64,000 bases of DNA from Phytopythium helicoides (lineage: Eukaryota; Oomycota; Peronosporomycetes; Pythiales; Pythiaceae), in the NCBI GenBank assembly GCA_024867545.1, contig JANFNE010000028.1, positions 620,001 through 684,000 of the forward strand, in the 5' to 3' direction. The notes under the pieces are model-generated. The model ran no database searches. It had not been told where the DNA came from and was given only the letters and a program-made list of their open reading frames with translations. Each line of letters begins with the position of its first letter. Position 1 is the stretch's first letter. Below, in pieces: positions 1-11,673 of this stretch. The translations under genes and the position numbers were made by a program.

Positions 1-2751
1 CAAGTACTTCCCAATGGTGTACCTGTAATGATTGCTGGCACATCCAGCACTTTGCAGTGCACCTGTGTCTGTCCACGAGGTTTTGCGCTAAACAAGTTGA
101 CTGAAAAATGTGAGGCTGCAGCCTCTTCGACGTCAACAGCAACCAATGTTGGCTGCGCATGGGATTCGTATGGTTCTTTCAAGCACCAAGTAACCAGCAC
201 AGATAGCACATGCATTAGCGAGTTCTTGTCCAAGATCGTGAGCGAGTGGGGATTGCCCACACCACTAGTTGAGAGAAGTCGGGCTACCACGTCCGATTCC
301 GGCCAAGTGGTCATGTCGTGCGCAAGAAAAAGCGACCCAACCATCTACGATTCTCGCACTGTTGCTAGTTCCATTAGCCGTCATGAAACTACCTCGTCAG
401 TCGAAATTCCACTGGCAATACCTGCTTGGGCCAAGACAAGCGCGAAAGAATTTGGAAACCCGATCTCTGTTTCAACTTCAAAATTGACAAACGCTGCTGC
501 GACCAATCATTCGAGTACCACAACGTGGCGTACCTTTGAAACCTCTGGATCATCAGCCTTAGATGAGTCCCTCCTGCTACCTGGTTTTGGCGTTTATGAT
601 CTTGAGGTTCGTGCTACACGGATTCAGTCAACTCCGTACGCGCAACACCCAAGGTGCTGCGGTTGCCTTGCGGTCACGGACCATTTCCGTCCTCTAGGAA
701 CTACGTCGTGTCCGTCCGCCTACTGTGATATAGACTCTTGCGGGAATGGGGACTTTGACGGTGCCTCAGTTGCCAAACTCACCATGACAAATGTTCTACT
801 AGCTCGTGAATCAATCACAGGATTTACAAACTATCAGCTCACTGCCGCCAATGACGCGTTCAGCTCCAGCAATCGATGTGATGACATGCAATTTCGGTCG
901 CGATCGTTTTACTCTAAAGACTCGGAGTCAGCTATCACAGGAAGATATGAACGTGATGAATAACACGAATAGCTTCCAGTCACAGATGGACACCTGCTTC
1001 TCGGCCGCATCACTTTGGAGTGACTTGTTCCAGCCTCCAAGCTACATCACTCAATAGCGTCGCTGTTCGCCGATGCTAGCACATTGCAGCTCGAGACACC
1101 AGTGACGAAGCAATGCACTCGATGCTGTTGGCTTAGCTTACAGCTTCGCGAAACGTGGATCGACTATCGATGTGATGCAGAGTTTGCGACTCAGAGCTGT
1201 GAAGGGCTTGACTCGGAGGCCAGCCAATGTGTGCTTTCGCAATGCCTTCAAGTTGATCCTCCTCAATTGATTTTTGCGAGCGTTTCGATACCGCAAGAGG
1301 TTGCCGCCCAGTCCGCCGAGGTGCTTGCACAAATCGGTGAGAGTGATCAGTTTGAGACGATCACCCAAATACATCGCACGGTTCCGTGTGACACATTTGA
1401 TGGATCTGAGTCGTGCACATTCCGGGGCAAGTTAGCCGATCTGGTTGAACTAGAGGCAGTATTTGCCGACGACTTCCAGGAGGAACTACTCGGAGTCCAG
1501 CTAACGAGCTACAACGACTATGGTGACTTCGTTGAATATACCCCCAGCGCACCTGAGCTTGTCACTTGGCGGTTCCGAGTTGAAGGAAATTCGGAGGCAT
1601 CCTGGATGCAATACGAACAATCATCGGAGGACGAGTTAGCTTTTGATCGGTCCCAAACGAGCATTACTTTGGAAGCGTGGTCATCATGTGGCAAGGTAGT
1701 CGAGCAAATTATATCTGTGCATATACACTTGACCGGTCGTGTTGTACCCGCTTACGGCACTCCCAGTCCCACCAGTTCCAGTGCGCCGCCCAAGGTGTGT
1801 GAGCGGTTTGAAAATATGTGGTATCAAACGACCGTGGCTGAGCGAGTCAAGACGGATACTCTGTGCAATTATCCGGGCAGCGACTTTGTCGAGCTCACGT
1901 TTGACTTCGCGGGTCCGTACTCCGGGGCGCGAGGAAAGGGTCAGTCTGCGCTTCCGGTCAAGGAAATTGCCTGCTTTGCGAGCTTTGACGCCACAGCCAC
2001 GAACTCTGATGTAGAGACGAGTGCGGTCGTCCAGACACAGATCTTCAGGATTGAGAACGTGGATCAATTGCCATCGAGCTCATCTGCTCTTCGCCGATTC
2101 GCAGTGGAACTGCGGCAGAGTCCCACCACCGAGTTCCTGACCAACATGTACGTGAGCTGCGACTTCACTCTGCTCCGATCTGGAGGCTCCTCTATTGTTC
2201 ACAGCTGCTCGCGATCGTTCATCCTCGCGAGCTGCGAAGGACCTGGCGTTCTCGGTGAGGATTGTGTGGATGCTGACGCTCTAGAATGCGTGCTGGACGC
2301 GTGTGCCGGTAAACCCTCACCTGGTCCATTCGAGGCGTGTGGAGATAGCGGGACCATCATCCGCCCGGATGCTGCCGGCAATGCTGTCACGAACCAGACG
2401 TCCGCCGAGTGTTGCCAGGGGTGTGGCCACGAGCTCGCATGTGTATCTCTACTGTCTGTCCCAGTGGGTGACCAGGATGTGCGGCGCTGTGAGCTCCAGC
2501 CAGGAGCCTCCGCCTCAACCACTGCTCACGACGACGGTGCGGTAGTGAATGAGGACGATGCCGCGTACAAACTCGTTCTTCCAGCGGAGTGGAGACGAGC
2601 GACGGGGTCAATTGGTCGGCACGCGCCGATCGTCACTGCTGTAGCGATGCTTGGAGCCGCAGGACTCGTCATAGTCGGATTTGTGATCCGCAGGCGGCGA
2701 CAATCCGGCAACATAATCGATGAAGACGCGTACGTCTTGCTAGAGAGCTGA
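1..2751 (+). CDS. 5'-truncated Cys-rich single-pass membrane protein, function unknown, two frame breaks
   Basis: The frame is already open at base 1, so the gene starts upstream of the window. Visible segments are about 1-900 (frame 1), 900-1045 (frame 2) and 1050-2751 (frame 1). The protein reads naturally only if the frame changes near 900 and near 1045, so it carries either two compensating indels or assembly errors. The ectodomain is rich in Cys pairs (RCCGC near 650, CTRCCW near 1115, ECCQGCG near 2410) and in Ser/Thr. It ends in one hydrophobic helix (about 2625-2695) followed by RRRR and a short acidic tail, as in a type I surface protein. The Cys-rich repeats recall large oomycete surface proteins, but I cannot assign a family or function. 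The stop codon at 2749-2751 is clear. Confidence 0.55.
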
Positions 2752-3112
2752 GGGCCTATGAAAGTCGTAACTATTGCCCCTGGTGGACGAGCGCTAATTT
2801 GATAAAGCCCATTAGCTTTTCAACTGAACGTCCAAGTGGTTCTGAAGACTTTGGGCTGGCACCAACCAGCCACCCTAGAGCATTGCCAAATATGCCAAAT
2901 CATAGCTGGTTGGCTCTTTGGTTGATGGACAGGTAGCTGGTGGCGCAGATACTCACGAGTCCATCCGAAACACGCAAGGCTCCAGGTTGCCACCTGCTGC
3001 TGGATGCTTTATGGGTACAACATATCACGAGTGATGGTCGGTTGGATACACTTGGGGCGTTCATCTTCACTTCCCGATTCGCCTCGGCAGAAGCACTCGC
3101 TGGCCCGCCCAA
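2752..3112. other. intergenic spacer
   Basis: This 361-bp stretch lies between the surface protein gene and the first ARM gene. It should hold the promoter of the ARM gene. I see no coding signal, repeat or recognisable core promoter element in it. Confidence 0.5.
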
Positions 3113-4852
3113 ATGTTGATAGGAGACCAGGACTTGGATACTCTTGACGCTGCAGACGCCGTTGGCGATATTCTGCGGCTCGTTCGCGATGGCGACGACG
3201 AAACGGCGAAGATTGCGACCTCATTGATTTGCGAGATCGAGGAATTGGCGGTCGAGGAGGGGCTGACGAGCCCAGTAACTGTGCTAGTATCGCAACTCAA
3301 GTTCGGTGATGAAGCTCAAAAGGAGCAAGCTACGGTAATTGCCATGAAGCTGACCAAGAACCAGGATCTTTGTGCTGCAATCGCCCACACTGATGCTGTG
3401 GAGGCTTTGCTAGCGCTGATCGAAGACCGTCGAGGGGGAGACCAGTCACGCTTCGCTACCACAACCATGGCGAATGTTGTCAAATGCGGAGGCATGACGT
3501 CTTCGCTGGAGACTCTCTCGCGCCTGCTGGAGCTACTAGAGAAGGCAGTCAAAGGAGAAGGTGGCTCCATTGGGCTTGACGGTGTACTTGAAACGCTTGC
3601 TGGGCTTCTTCTGTGTGCCAATGAATCCATTCGGCGCCGTGCTGCAACACTACTGTGTGACTTAGCGAATCAGCCTTCCTGTGTGAACTCTGCCAAACAC
3701 ATTATCGATGCTGGAGCAGTCCCTGCGCTGGTTGACTGTATTCAGGATGACAGCGATCTCAACTGGGCCAAGGCAATCAAGCTGCTTGAGCTTCTTGCAG
3801 GCGAAAAAGAAGGAGTTCTTCACATCACATCGGATCGCGTGATAGCCGAAGTCGTCAACCTTGCGAGCAAAGAGCAATACACGTCCGTTGCGATTCGGAT
3901 TTTGCACAAGATAAGTTGCCTCAAGATGCACCTTGACGCTCTAAAGAAGGCTGGAGCAACTGACTTGGTAATACAAGTGGCCCAAGAAAGCAGTGGCGAC
4001 GATGGAGTCATCGCTTTAAGGACGCTGAATAATCTTGTGGCTGACGCCGAGAGTCTGAAAGACATCGTCGCAACAGGCGGTATTGCTATGGCGATGCGTA
4101 TAATGAAGGACGGCCAGGGATTTCAGCGCCAGCAGGCATTGCGTCTATTGGGGAACCTCGCATTTGACGATGATATCGAACGGATAATTGGAGCAATGGG
4201 AGCAATCCCAAGCATTATTGAGTTTTTGCGGTGTGGAACACTAGAAGAGAAAGAAGATGCTGCATTTTCACTATTCAACCTGTCAATTGATCCCTCCAAC
4301 GTCGATATGATCATGGCTGCCGGGGGTCTTGAGGCGCTGCTGGATGCCACACACGTTGAAAACACTGCCGTTCTGAAAGATGCTTTATCCGTATTGAGTC
4401 GTCTTGCAACGAGAAACTGCGACGCCAAGAAGATGGTCGTGTCCACAGGGGGAATTCCCCAGATTGTCAAGTTCCTTGAGAGCAAGGAACGAGACGGGCT
4501 CAGTGAAGCGATGACATTGCTCAAGAGTCTATTTCGAGAATGCGATGGCAGTGAATCTCATGTTGAAGCAAAAGGAGTTGATGCTCTTCTCGAGCTATGT
4601 CAAGACAACCAAGACACACTCAAGCCTCCGGAATCGGTTGCCATTGAAACTTTTTCAGAAAATCAAGAGCTCGCCCAAGCAATTGCATCTGCTGGGGGCG
4701 TCGAACTCTTGGCGAATATCGCCTTCGCCGAGAGCTCCAAATATTCTTCTCGGGCAGTCAACATTCTCTTGAAATTAGCAGCGTTTCCGGAGCATCGAGC
4801 TACAATCGCGGCATCGTACCGCGATCGAAAGCCGTCTGCTAACGATGCCTGA
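3113..4852 (+). CDS. armadillo/HEAT-repeat protein, 579 aa
   Basis: This is an uninterrupted 579-codon frame starting at ATG 3113. It consists almost wholly of degenerate armadillo repeats of about 42 residues, with recurrent motifs such as GAIPSIIEFL, GGLEALLD and GGIPQIVKFL and hydrophobic helix spacing throughout. The repeat style matches Vac8/importin-alpha-like ARM proteins, which act as protein-binding scaffolds. The partner cannot be inferred from sequence. No signal peptide or membrane segment is visible. It belongs to the same family as the ARM genes at 18661-21876, 21924-24302 and 51490-52544, so it is part of a local expansion. The ORF has no introns. The start is the first ATG and fits the repeat boundary; a few more residues upstream are not excluded. 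Confidence 0.85.
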   Translation: MLIGDQDLDTLDAADAVGDILRLVRDGDDETAKIATSLICEIEELAVEEGLTSPVTVLVSQLKFGDEAQKEQATVIAMKLTKNQDLCAAIAHTDAVEALLALIEDRRGGDQSRFATTTMANVVKCGGMTSSLETLSRLLELLEKAVKGEGGSIGLDGVLETLAGLLLCANESIRRRAATLLCDLANQPSCVNSAKHIIDAGAVPALVDCIQDDSDLNWAKAIKLLELLAGEKEGVLHITSDRVIAEVVNLASKEQYTSVAIRILHKISCLKMHLDALKKAGATDLVIQVAQESSGDDGVIALRTLNNLVADAESLKDIVATGGIAMAMRIMKDGQGFQRQQALRLLGNLAFDDDIERIIGAMGAIPSIIEFLRCGTLEEKEDAAFSLFNLSIDPSNVDMIMAAGGLEALLDATHVENTAVLKDALSVLSRLATRNCDAKKMVVSTGGIPQIVKFLESKERDGLSEAMTLLKSLFRECDGSESHVEAKGVDALLELCQDNQDTLKPPESVAIETFSENQELAQAIASAGGVELLANIAFAESSKYSSRAVNILLKLAAFPEHRATIAASYRDRKPSANDA

Positions 4853-6631
4853 CAAACGTGGGTACGGGATCGCAAAAAATTAGGAGAAATACAAAATTAA
4901 GGACCAGCGTGCAAGCTGAGTTTTCAAATGCGATCGCCGCTCAGCGAAACTTTGGTTGTCAAGCTTGCTTGGGCCATTGACGATGTTGACAATGCCCTGA
5001 GAATTCGAAATCATCAAGAAGCTCCTCGCAACTATCGATGCCATCATGATCACTGCACTTTCCGCGTGCCTACATGTGCGTAGCAGAAGTGAACGCTAGC
5101 GTTGGCCTCCTCGTTTTCTGCTGGTGAGTTCCCAGTCATTTTCGACCGAATCAAAGCGACAGTCGCGTCGGGTGTCAATGCCACGAAGTGTCTCGTGAAG
5201 AAGGTCTGAGGTCATCCCTGATCTGTCAGCAATCTGCAGCCCACGATGCCCACACCCTTGCTTCCAAACCAGCTTTCAAATGTTTCTACGGCGCCGTAGT
5301 GTCTCGCGACCATTAGCTACCGCTCCGGTGCGATTTCGTTCAAACCCAGATGTTCCCTCCTTCCCCCCGAGTGCAGCATGCAACGGCCATGCTCCCTCAA
5401 AACCACTCAAGTATGTAGCGACGTATCTTCTAGCGGGTGGCCATCCATGCACCCCATCTTCTCTGCCACGCGATCCCAAAACAAAACAACAAAAAAAAAA
5501 AAAATCAGTCAGGCTATGAGACGTCGAGAACCTGGCGGTGCTGCAAGCGAGCGAGCGCCCCACCCACTCGTCCCCACTGATATCGCCAGTACCTGCGGCA
5601 GCCAAAGCGACACGCGCGGTCATGAGCCGGAGGGGCGGACGTTGAAGCTGCGGCATTTTTTTTTCATACAAAAACCAGAATACCAGATGTGGAAGACCAG
5701 AAACTGGACTCCGGCTAAGTCCGATCCGCCTAGATTCTCTATACGAGCCAGCTGCGCGACTAGGGCTATTGTCGGGCTGCGATTGGCCGAAAAGGGGACG
5801 ACGACGCCGCGACCAGGAGCGCCAAGTCAAACGCCCCCTCGCGACGAGTCGACCTACACTTGCCGCGTCGTACCGTATGTGCACCTTCGTGTGGCTCGCG
5901 GGCGCTCGGCTGTGTTGCTTGGCCCAGCATCGCAGCAGGTCCGCCTACTAACTACTGTAGTTCATGATGCAGTTGAGTGCGGCCGCGTCTCGATCTGCTG
6001 CGATATCTTTCGCGCGTGTCCGTTTCACGGCAAAGGCGCAAGTAAAGAGTCCGGAACGTCTCCCTCGCGGGAAAAATTCGCGCGCCACCCGTTTGTTACG
6101 ACGCTGGCGCGCATCTGATTGGCAGAAACTACTATCCACCAATCACGCGGTGGCGGGCGCCAATTCGTAGGTGTAGCATTGCGAATTCGTCGCTCCTGAG
6201 CCGGCAGGGAGTCAGTCCGCCGCTTTTTCTCTTAGTTTTTTGTAATGTCGTAGGACCGTCCAGGCTGTCGCTAACTCGTCGTTCCGACATGGCTAACGCG
6301 TTGATGGCCAGTCCGCAAATGTCGCGGTCGTCCCCCTTTCTCCCCCATAGAAAAAAAAACGAAAAAAAAAATATAAAGCAACAACAACAAAAAAAAACAG
6401 CCGAAAGGCGGCTTCGTCCTCGCGCGGCTGACTTGAACTGAGTATGTATATACGGGGCGCAAGTGTGCGTCGGCCTACAAATTCCAAGAGAAACCCAGTT
6501 CCGCGCTCCCTCCCGCCCCCTCGTTCTCCGCACTTGTAGAGGAGCGCGCCGCGAGCGAAGAAGCAGCCGAGCGCGCGGCAGTTTGCGCAGGAAGCAGCGG
6601 CCGCAGCGCCGCCAGCAGCAGGAGACAGGAC
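4853..6631. other. gene-free interval with homopolymer A/T tracts
   Basis: No frame in these 1.8 kb looks like a conserved gene. The sequence is rich in A-tracts (near 5490 and 6350-6400, with CAA-type runs) and GC-rich promoter-like DNA before the RINGv-FHA gene. The string GTCGTACCGTATG near 5869 recurs near 61302 in the gene-poor region. Open frames here are low complexity and are treated as chance. Confidence 0.45.
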
Positions 6632-8154
6632 ATGAGCGCCGCCAACGACCGGCGCTGGAGCCTCGCGCGCGCCACCGAGTTCTTCAGCGGCGACGGCAAG
6701 CCAGACATGTGCGTCGTCGGAGAAGGGCGGGGCGAGAGCGGGGCGGGGGCTGACGATTTTTTTTTTTTTTTTTTTTTGCGTGTGCGCAGGCTCGACATCC
6801 GCGGCATGACGGCCGTCACCAAGGGCGCCGCAGGGAAGAGAGACAAGTTCCGCAAGACGGTCTCGCGCTGCGGCGTCTCCATCTACGGACCCAAGCACTC
6901 GGCCAGCGCGGCCGACGCGGCCGCCACGGGCGCCGCCGCCAGGGAGCGCATCTTCATCGAGGACCCGCGCGCCCCGTGCCTCAACATTGACTACTCGAGC
7001 GACGCCTATCGCCTCCTGCCCTCGTCCGAAAAGTTCTCGGCGCACACGGGCGTCTGCCAGATCTCGGAACCAAGTGCATCCGAGGAGGTAAGCACCGCGT
7101 TCGCGTCGGAGACATCATCCGCTTCGGATCGGTCGGCCTGCTCGTGACGGAGATTGACACGGGCGGCGTCGGACCCAACGACGCCACGCTCTCCCACTCG
7201 GAGGTCAACAGCCTCATCCAGAGAGTCGTGTGCCACGACGAGGCTTTTGCAGACGTCGACAGCGGCATGGACACGGACGATGACGCCGCCGACGCGTCCG
7301 GAAACGACGAGTCCAAGCCCCGCGCGTCGACGCAGCGCCAGTCCACCAGCGCCATTTGCTACGTCTGCTACGACGAGTCCGAGGACGACAACCCGCTGAT
7401 CGCGCCGTGCAAGTGCTCGGGCGACACCAAGTACATCCACCTCAACTGCCTTAAGCGGTGGAACACAAACGGAGAGAAGAACGAGATCTGCACCGTGCTG
7501 GATGAGAGCAACGCGCGCACGTGCTCGATCTGCAAGGCGCCCTACCCGTCCAAGACGCGCCTGCCCACGGGCAAGATGATCTCGCTTCTGCCCGATCGCC
7601 TCAGCCCGCCTTGCATCATGTTCCAGGTTGTCACCAAGCACTCGTCCTCAACGCTGAACCTCTCGACGCGGTACCAGCTCAGTTACAAGATGCTCATGGA
7701 CAACGACATTCACCGACCGCTGATGGTGGGGCGGTCATCACAATGCGACCTTGTGCTCAAGTACCGCACTGTGTCCACCATTCACGCCGAGATTCATTAC
7801 TCCAAGGGCGAGTTCTTCCTGAAGGACGCCGGCAGCTCGAACGGCACGCTGCGGTACATCTATCGCCCTCTGACGCTTCACAACAACCAGTCCCTTCATG
7901 TCAAGTTTGGTCGCACGGTGCTGTCAATTAAGCCGACCAAGAAGATTCGCCTGCCACACTTCTTCGGCGCAGCGAACCATCTACACGGCAATGGAACGCG
8001 AATGGACGACAGCTCGCACGAGGAGGACGACGAGCAGTCGAGCTCGACCCCGAGCAACAATAGAATCCGGTACTACAACCAGTTTGCGCAGCAGCCGCCG
8101 AGTTCTTCGAGCAGCCAGACGCTGCAGCAGCAAATGCAAAACCTGGATCTGTAG
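6632..8154 (+). CDS. RINGv (RING-CH) plus FHA domain protein, putative E3 ligase, one frame break
   Basis: Exon 1 is 6632-6708. An 81-nt intron (6709-6789, donor GTGCGT, acceptor GCGCAG) carries a 21-T tract at 6757-6777. Exon 2 runs from 6790 to the stop at 8154. The N-terminal part contains an FHA-like half (HRVRVGDIIRFGSVGLL, 7093-7143). The middle has a C4HC3 RINGv finger (CYVCYDE ... CKCSGDTKYIHLNCLKRW ... CSIC, 7360-7540), the type found in MARCH E3 ligases that bind E2 enzymes. The C-terminal part is a complete FHA domain (GRSSQCDL ... SSNGT, 7720-7930), which binds phosphothreonine peptides. The predicted role is phosphorylation-directed ubiquitination; no membrane helix is seen. The frame changes near 7060, in the middle of conserved sequence, by one or two bases. 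That is a lesion or an assembly error rather than an intron. Confidence 0.75.
6757..6777 (+). repeat. T21 homopolymer in intron
   Basis: Twenty-one consecutive T lie 12 bases upstream of the splice acceptor of the RINGv-FHA intron. They serve as an extreme polypyrimidine tract and are also a likely length-variable site. Confidence 0.9.
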
Positions 8155-8808
8155 TGACCGCTTGATGAGGTTGCCGGGCGGAATTTTTAGCTCGGACCTG
8201 AAGAATGCAAGATTCGATTGGAAGACGCGCTCGTGTGTTTGCTGCCTTCCTTCGGGTGCTGCCTGCTCTCTCCGAATCCGTCTGCGACCGTTTGTTTGCC
8301 CCTCAAGGTGTAATGTTATCCTGCTCTCCCTCCCGCGTCCCCCCACTCCCAACCCCATCTGCCTCCCCACGCCGCCTAATTACTCGAACGTCTTGCGAAT
8401 TTGCGTTCATGATCGCCCACAGAGCAAGAAGAGACGAAGACCCCACGAAACCACTTGAAAGAAGAAAACAAGAAAACCCCCCATAAAAACCAACATCGAT
8501 TTACGAACTGCGCGCGAAGATCACGAGCGGGAACAGAGGACGGCTCGCCGCGTCGGCCTCCTCCACTCCCGTCGCCTTCCATGCTTCTGAAACCAGTGCG
8601 ATAGAGGAAGCGCGAACGCTGGAGGAGCCTCCGATTCGACGCGTCCTGTTCTTTATTTTGTAATACCAAACGAGAGCTTCATTTTGTCTGACCAACCACC
8701 CGAGTCGTCATTTTTCGTCAGCCATGCATGCGTTAAAGGCAAGAAAAAGAGCATTTCAACAGGTGCGTGGCATGTATTCTGACTTCTGACTGACATTTCT
8801 AACCTTGC
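8155..8808. other. convergent 3' intergenic spacer
   Basis: This 654-bp stretch lies between two convergent genes (RINGv-FHA on plus, SulP on minus) and must hold both 3' UTRs. I see no coding signal. Confidence 0.5.
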
Positions 8809-11673
8809 CTAGTCGTCCGAGATGTTGGACTCAAGCACGCCGATGGCCATGGACTGGAGCATTGCGTGCTGGAATCGCGAGGCAAGCAGCGGATTCTCGC
8901 GCTGCATGCGGTTATACTTGTCTCGCGCGAGGAAGAAAACAACACTGCGCGCCTTGGCTTGAGCAGTGAACTGATGACGCGCATGAAGCAGCATCTCCGA
9001 CGCACCGACAATACCGCCTCGACAAACGCGAAGAATGCGCTTGCGTCCATAAAAGCCAGGACCGAGACCTTCGTGCAGCTTCGTCGGCATGAACACGTCG
9101 ACCTTACCCGACCCGATGAAGTAGATGCCGTTCGTCGCTGATCCAGCCACATAGAGCATTTCACCATCGCGCTTGATTGACGGAACGACATACTGCGCAG
9201 CTAGCTCGGTCGTAATCTCGGCTTCGCGCTGCTGCTCCGGGTTAGGAAGGGTCGGCAGCAGTTCGTCAAGCAAGTGCTGCATCTGGTCCTTGTCCTTGGA
9301 GTCGTACTCGATCTCATCCACATCTTCTTCGTCGTCAGTTGTCTCACCTTGTGGAACAATGCCCTCGGACACGAGCAACTCGTCTTCGCACCATTCGAGC
9401 GCCTTGTCAACCGATTCAAAAACCAGCGAGCCATCCAAGCCGTTGTCCTTCGGCGTCATCCCCTTCCTGTTTGCTCGTAAGCACGTTGTGTTCTCGCAGC
9501 AGTCTCTCAACATCTGGCGGGACGCTGGCAAACACGAGTGGGATTCCGTGCTGAGCAAGCAGCTGCTTGGTTGCGTTGAAGCAGCTTCGTACAGCGGTTG
9601 CATCCACACCTCGAACGCGTTCAAAGTCCAAGATGAAAAAGCGAGTTCGCTGTGCATGGAGAGGAGCAGCGCCCGCAGGTGTACGGGGTGTCTGTGAAAA
9701 GCTTGGCGTTGGGGCAGGATCTTCGTTGAAGTCAGCCTCAAGGGTGTGAAGGCTGTCGTCTTCGTCGTGGGACGTGGCCATTAGTTTGTGCTGGCGTTGC
9801 TGGCACCGTGGTTGTGGTCGAATCCACAAGAACATGTCGACGCACAGCATCCATCATCTTGACAGAGCTGCCAAAAAAGATGAACCCGTCGAGCTCCAGC
9901 GTGACAATCGACAGGCGAGCTTGAGTGAGCAGAGCCCGCTCGCGAACATCACGCTCAACGCGAGAGCGCTTCATCACACGGCGTACAGAGGACGCTCCGA
10001 CATACGAGACGATGAAGTTGATACCCGCGACCACAATGCCCACAACAATGCCGATCTCAAGGTTTGTGAAGGCCATAGTCAAGAATGTGAGCCAGACGAT
10101 TGCGTACTCGCGAGCAAGCATCTTGCGACGCGCGTGCCACATCCACTCGACCATGAGGTCGCACGCGATCAGCGTCTGGAGCGCGCCAAAGAAAATCTTG
10201 GGTACGTACGCGATGACCGAGAATGGGCACAACACGAGCACGATTTCCAGCAGGAACACCAGCAGACCCGTCACACGAGAGTCGAGATTGCCACGCATCG
10301 TGAAGATCGTTTGCGAGAAAATGTAGGATCCCGTGAATCCGCCGGTAAGACCCGACACAAAATTTGACAAGCCGACAGTCTCAAGCTCGGTGTTGTGGTT
10401 GAGAGGCTTGCCCAGCGCCATCTCTACAGCTGCGACGTCAAGAGACGACGAGAAGGCCACCACAAAGTACATTGCGACCCACGTCGGGAGCTGGGAAGTC
10501 AGGTACTTGAACGAGACGGCTGTGAAATCGTAGTATCCGTAGATGGCGATCAGTGACTTCGGGGCTTCGGGAAGCGGGCTCACCCAGCCGTGGTCACGTG
10601 CATCTTGCAGTGATGCTCCCATGACGAGTAGCAAGACGTAAAATACAACCAACAGCACCCCGAGGCAGCCAGGAAGTACAGCGACGTGCTCGTAGCGAGA
10701 GAGCGTGTAAAAGATGAAGATGCCAGCGAGAACGCCAGGGAGGCAGCGCACCATCGAGTCCACGTCTGCGAGCTGCGCCCAGTCTGCCGGCTCCTTGATG
10801 GTCTTGTTGCTCATGGTGGACAGTCCAGCCTCGAGGCAGTAGAAGCCGATGTAGGCGAGGTAGCCGCCGACCACGGGCATTGGCAGGTACTGCACGAAGC
10901 TGGCTAGCTTGAGCTTTCCCTGTGGCGACGAGCGCGACGCCGAGCAGCGCGGTGGAGGACGCGAGCGTGAAGAGCACGGTGGCGATGACCTCGTTCATTG
11001 GGATGTTTTCCTCCGCTGCCTCCAGTGCTCGCACGGTGGAGCTGGCCATGGCGGAGAGGAAGATGAGCCCTGCGTCCTGCACCTGTCCGATGGCGAACGG
11101 CAGCGAGCTGGTGGCCGTGAAGCAGATCTGGTGGATGGCAGCCGACATGAGCACGAGCTTGACGAGGTCGTTGAGGTACGGCTGGAAGACGGGGTCTCGG
11201 AAGATGATCTGCGCGAAGCTGATCATGAGCGGCACGCAGATGATGGTGTTGAGCGCCGCGTACAGCGTGAGCTTGATGGCTCTCGCGCTGCCTCCAGCGG
11301 CTCTGCGCCTCCCGCCGAGCAGCGGCTTGCTCTCGCCCTGCTCCACGTCCACGAGCAGCTCATCGGGGTCCAGCACTGGGCCCGAAACCTGCGGGGCCGC
11401 TACGGCCCTCCTGCCTCTGCCGTTCGCTGTGGTACGTGTGCCTGGGCGTCTTGCTGGCCGCCAGCTTGGGCTCGAGCGCCGGGAGCTGCAGCTGCTGCGC
11501 CACTCGCGGCGTTTGCGGCTGCCTGCGCGGCCCCGCGACGCGCGAGGAACGCGGGCGAGCGCCGCCGCGGGGTGCGCGCCGTGGCGCCGGTGCTGTCCAT
11601 GGGCTTGGGGCGCGGGGGCTCGCGGGGGCTCGGCGGATGGAGAGTGGCGCGCAGCAGCACCCAGCGGCTCCAT
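8809..11673 (-). CDS. SulP/SLC26-type anion transporter with STAS and cNMP-binding-like domains; frame breaks
   Basis: Read on the minus strand, the membrane core runs from about 11300 to 9900. It holds many hydrophobic helices and the SulP signature around YLPMPVVGGYLAYIGFY (10880-10835). A STAS domain follows (FFILDFERVRGVDATAVRSCF, about 9640-9560), and then a cyclic-nucleotide-binding-like beta-roll (GEMLYVAGSATNGIYFI ... GSGKVDVF) ending at the stop at 8809. SulP proteins carry sulfate, bicarbonate or other anions across membranes. The cNMP-like fold suggests ligand control, but I did not verify the phosphate-binding residues. The frame changes at about 10905 (extra A in GGGAAAG) and 9445, inside conserved sequence. 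A third change near 9800 could be a 55-nt GTGCGT intron. The N-terminus beyond 11350 is low complexity and its start is uncertain. Confidence 0.75.

Noticed and set aside
5276..6530. Several 60-250-codon frames on both strands
   Set aside because: They are rich in Arg/Ser/Thr, overlap each other in opposite strands and contain homopolymer-encoded Lys or Phe runs. They look like chance frames in GC-rich DNA.
10890..10920. Programmed ribosomal frameshift in the SulP gene
   Set aside because: There is no slippery heptamer with downstream structure, and the same gene has another break near 9445. An indel is simpler.
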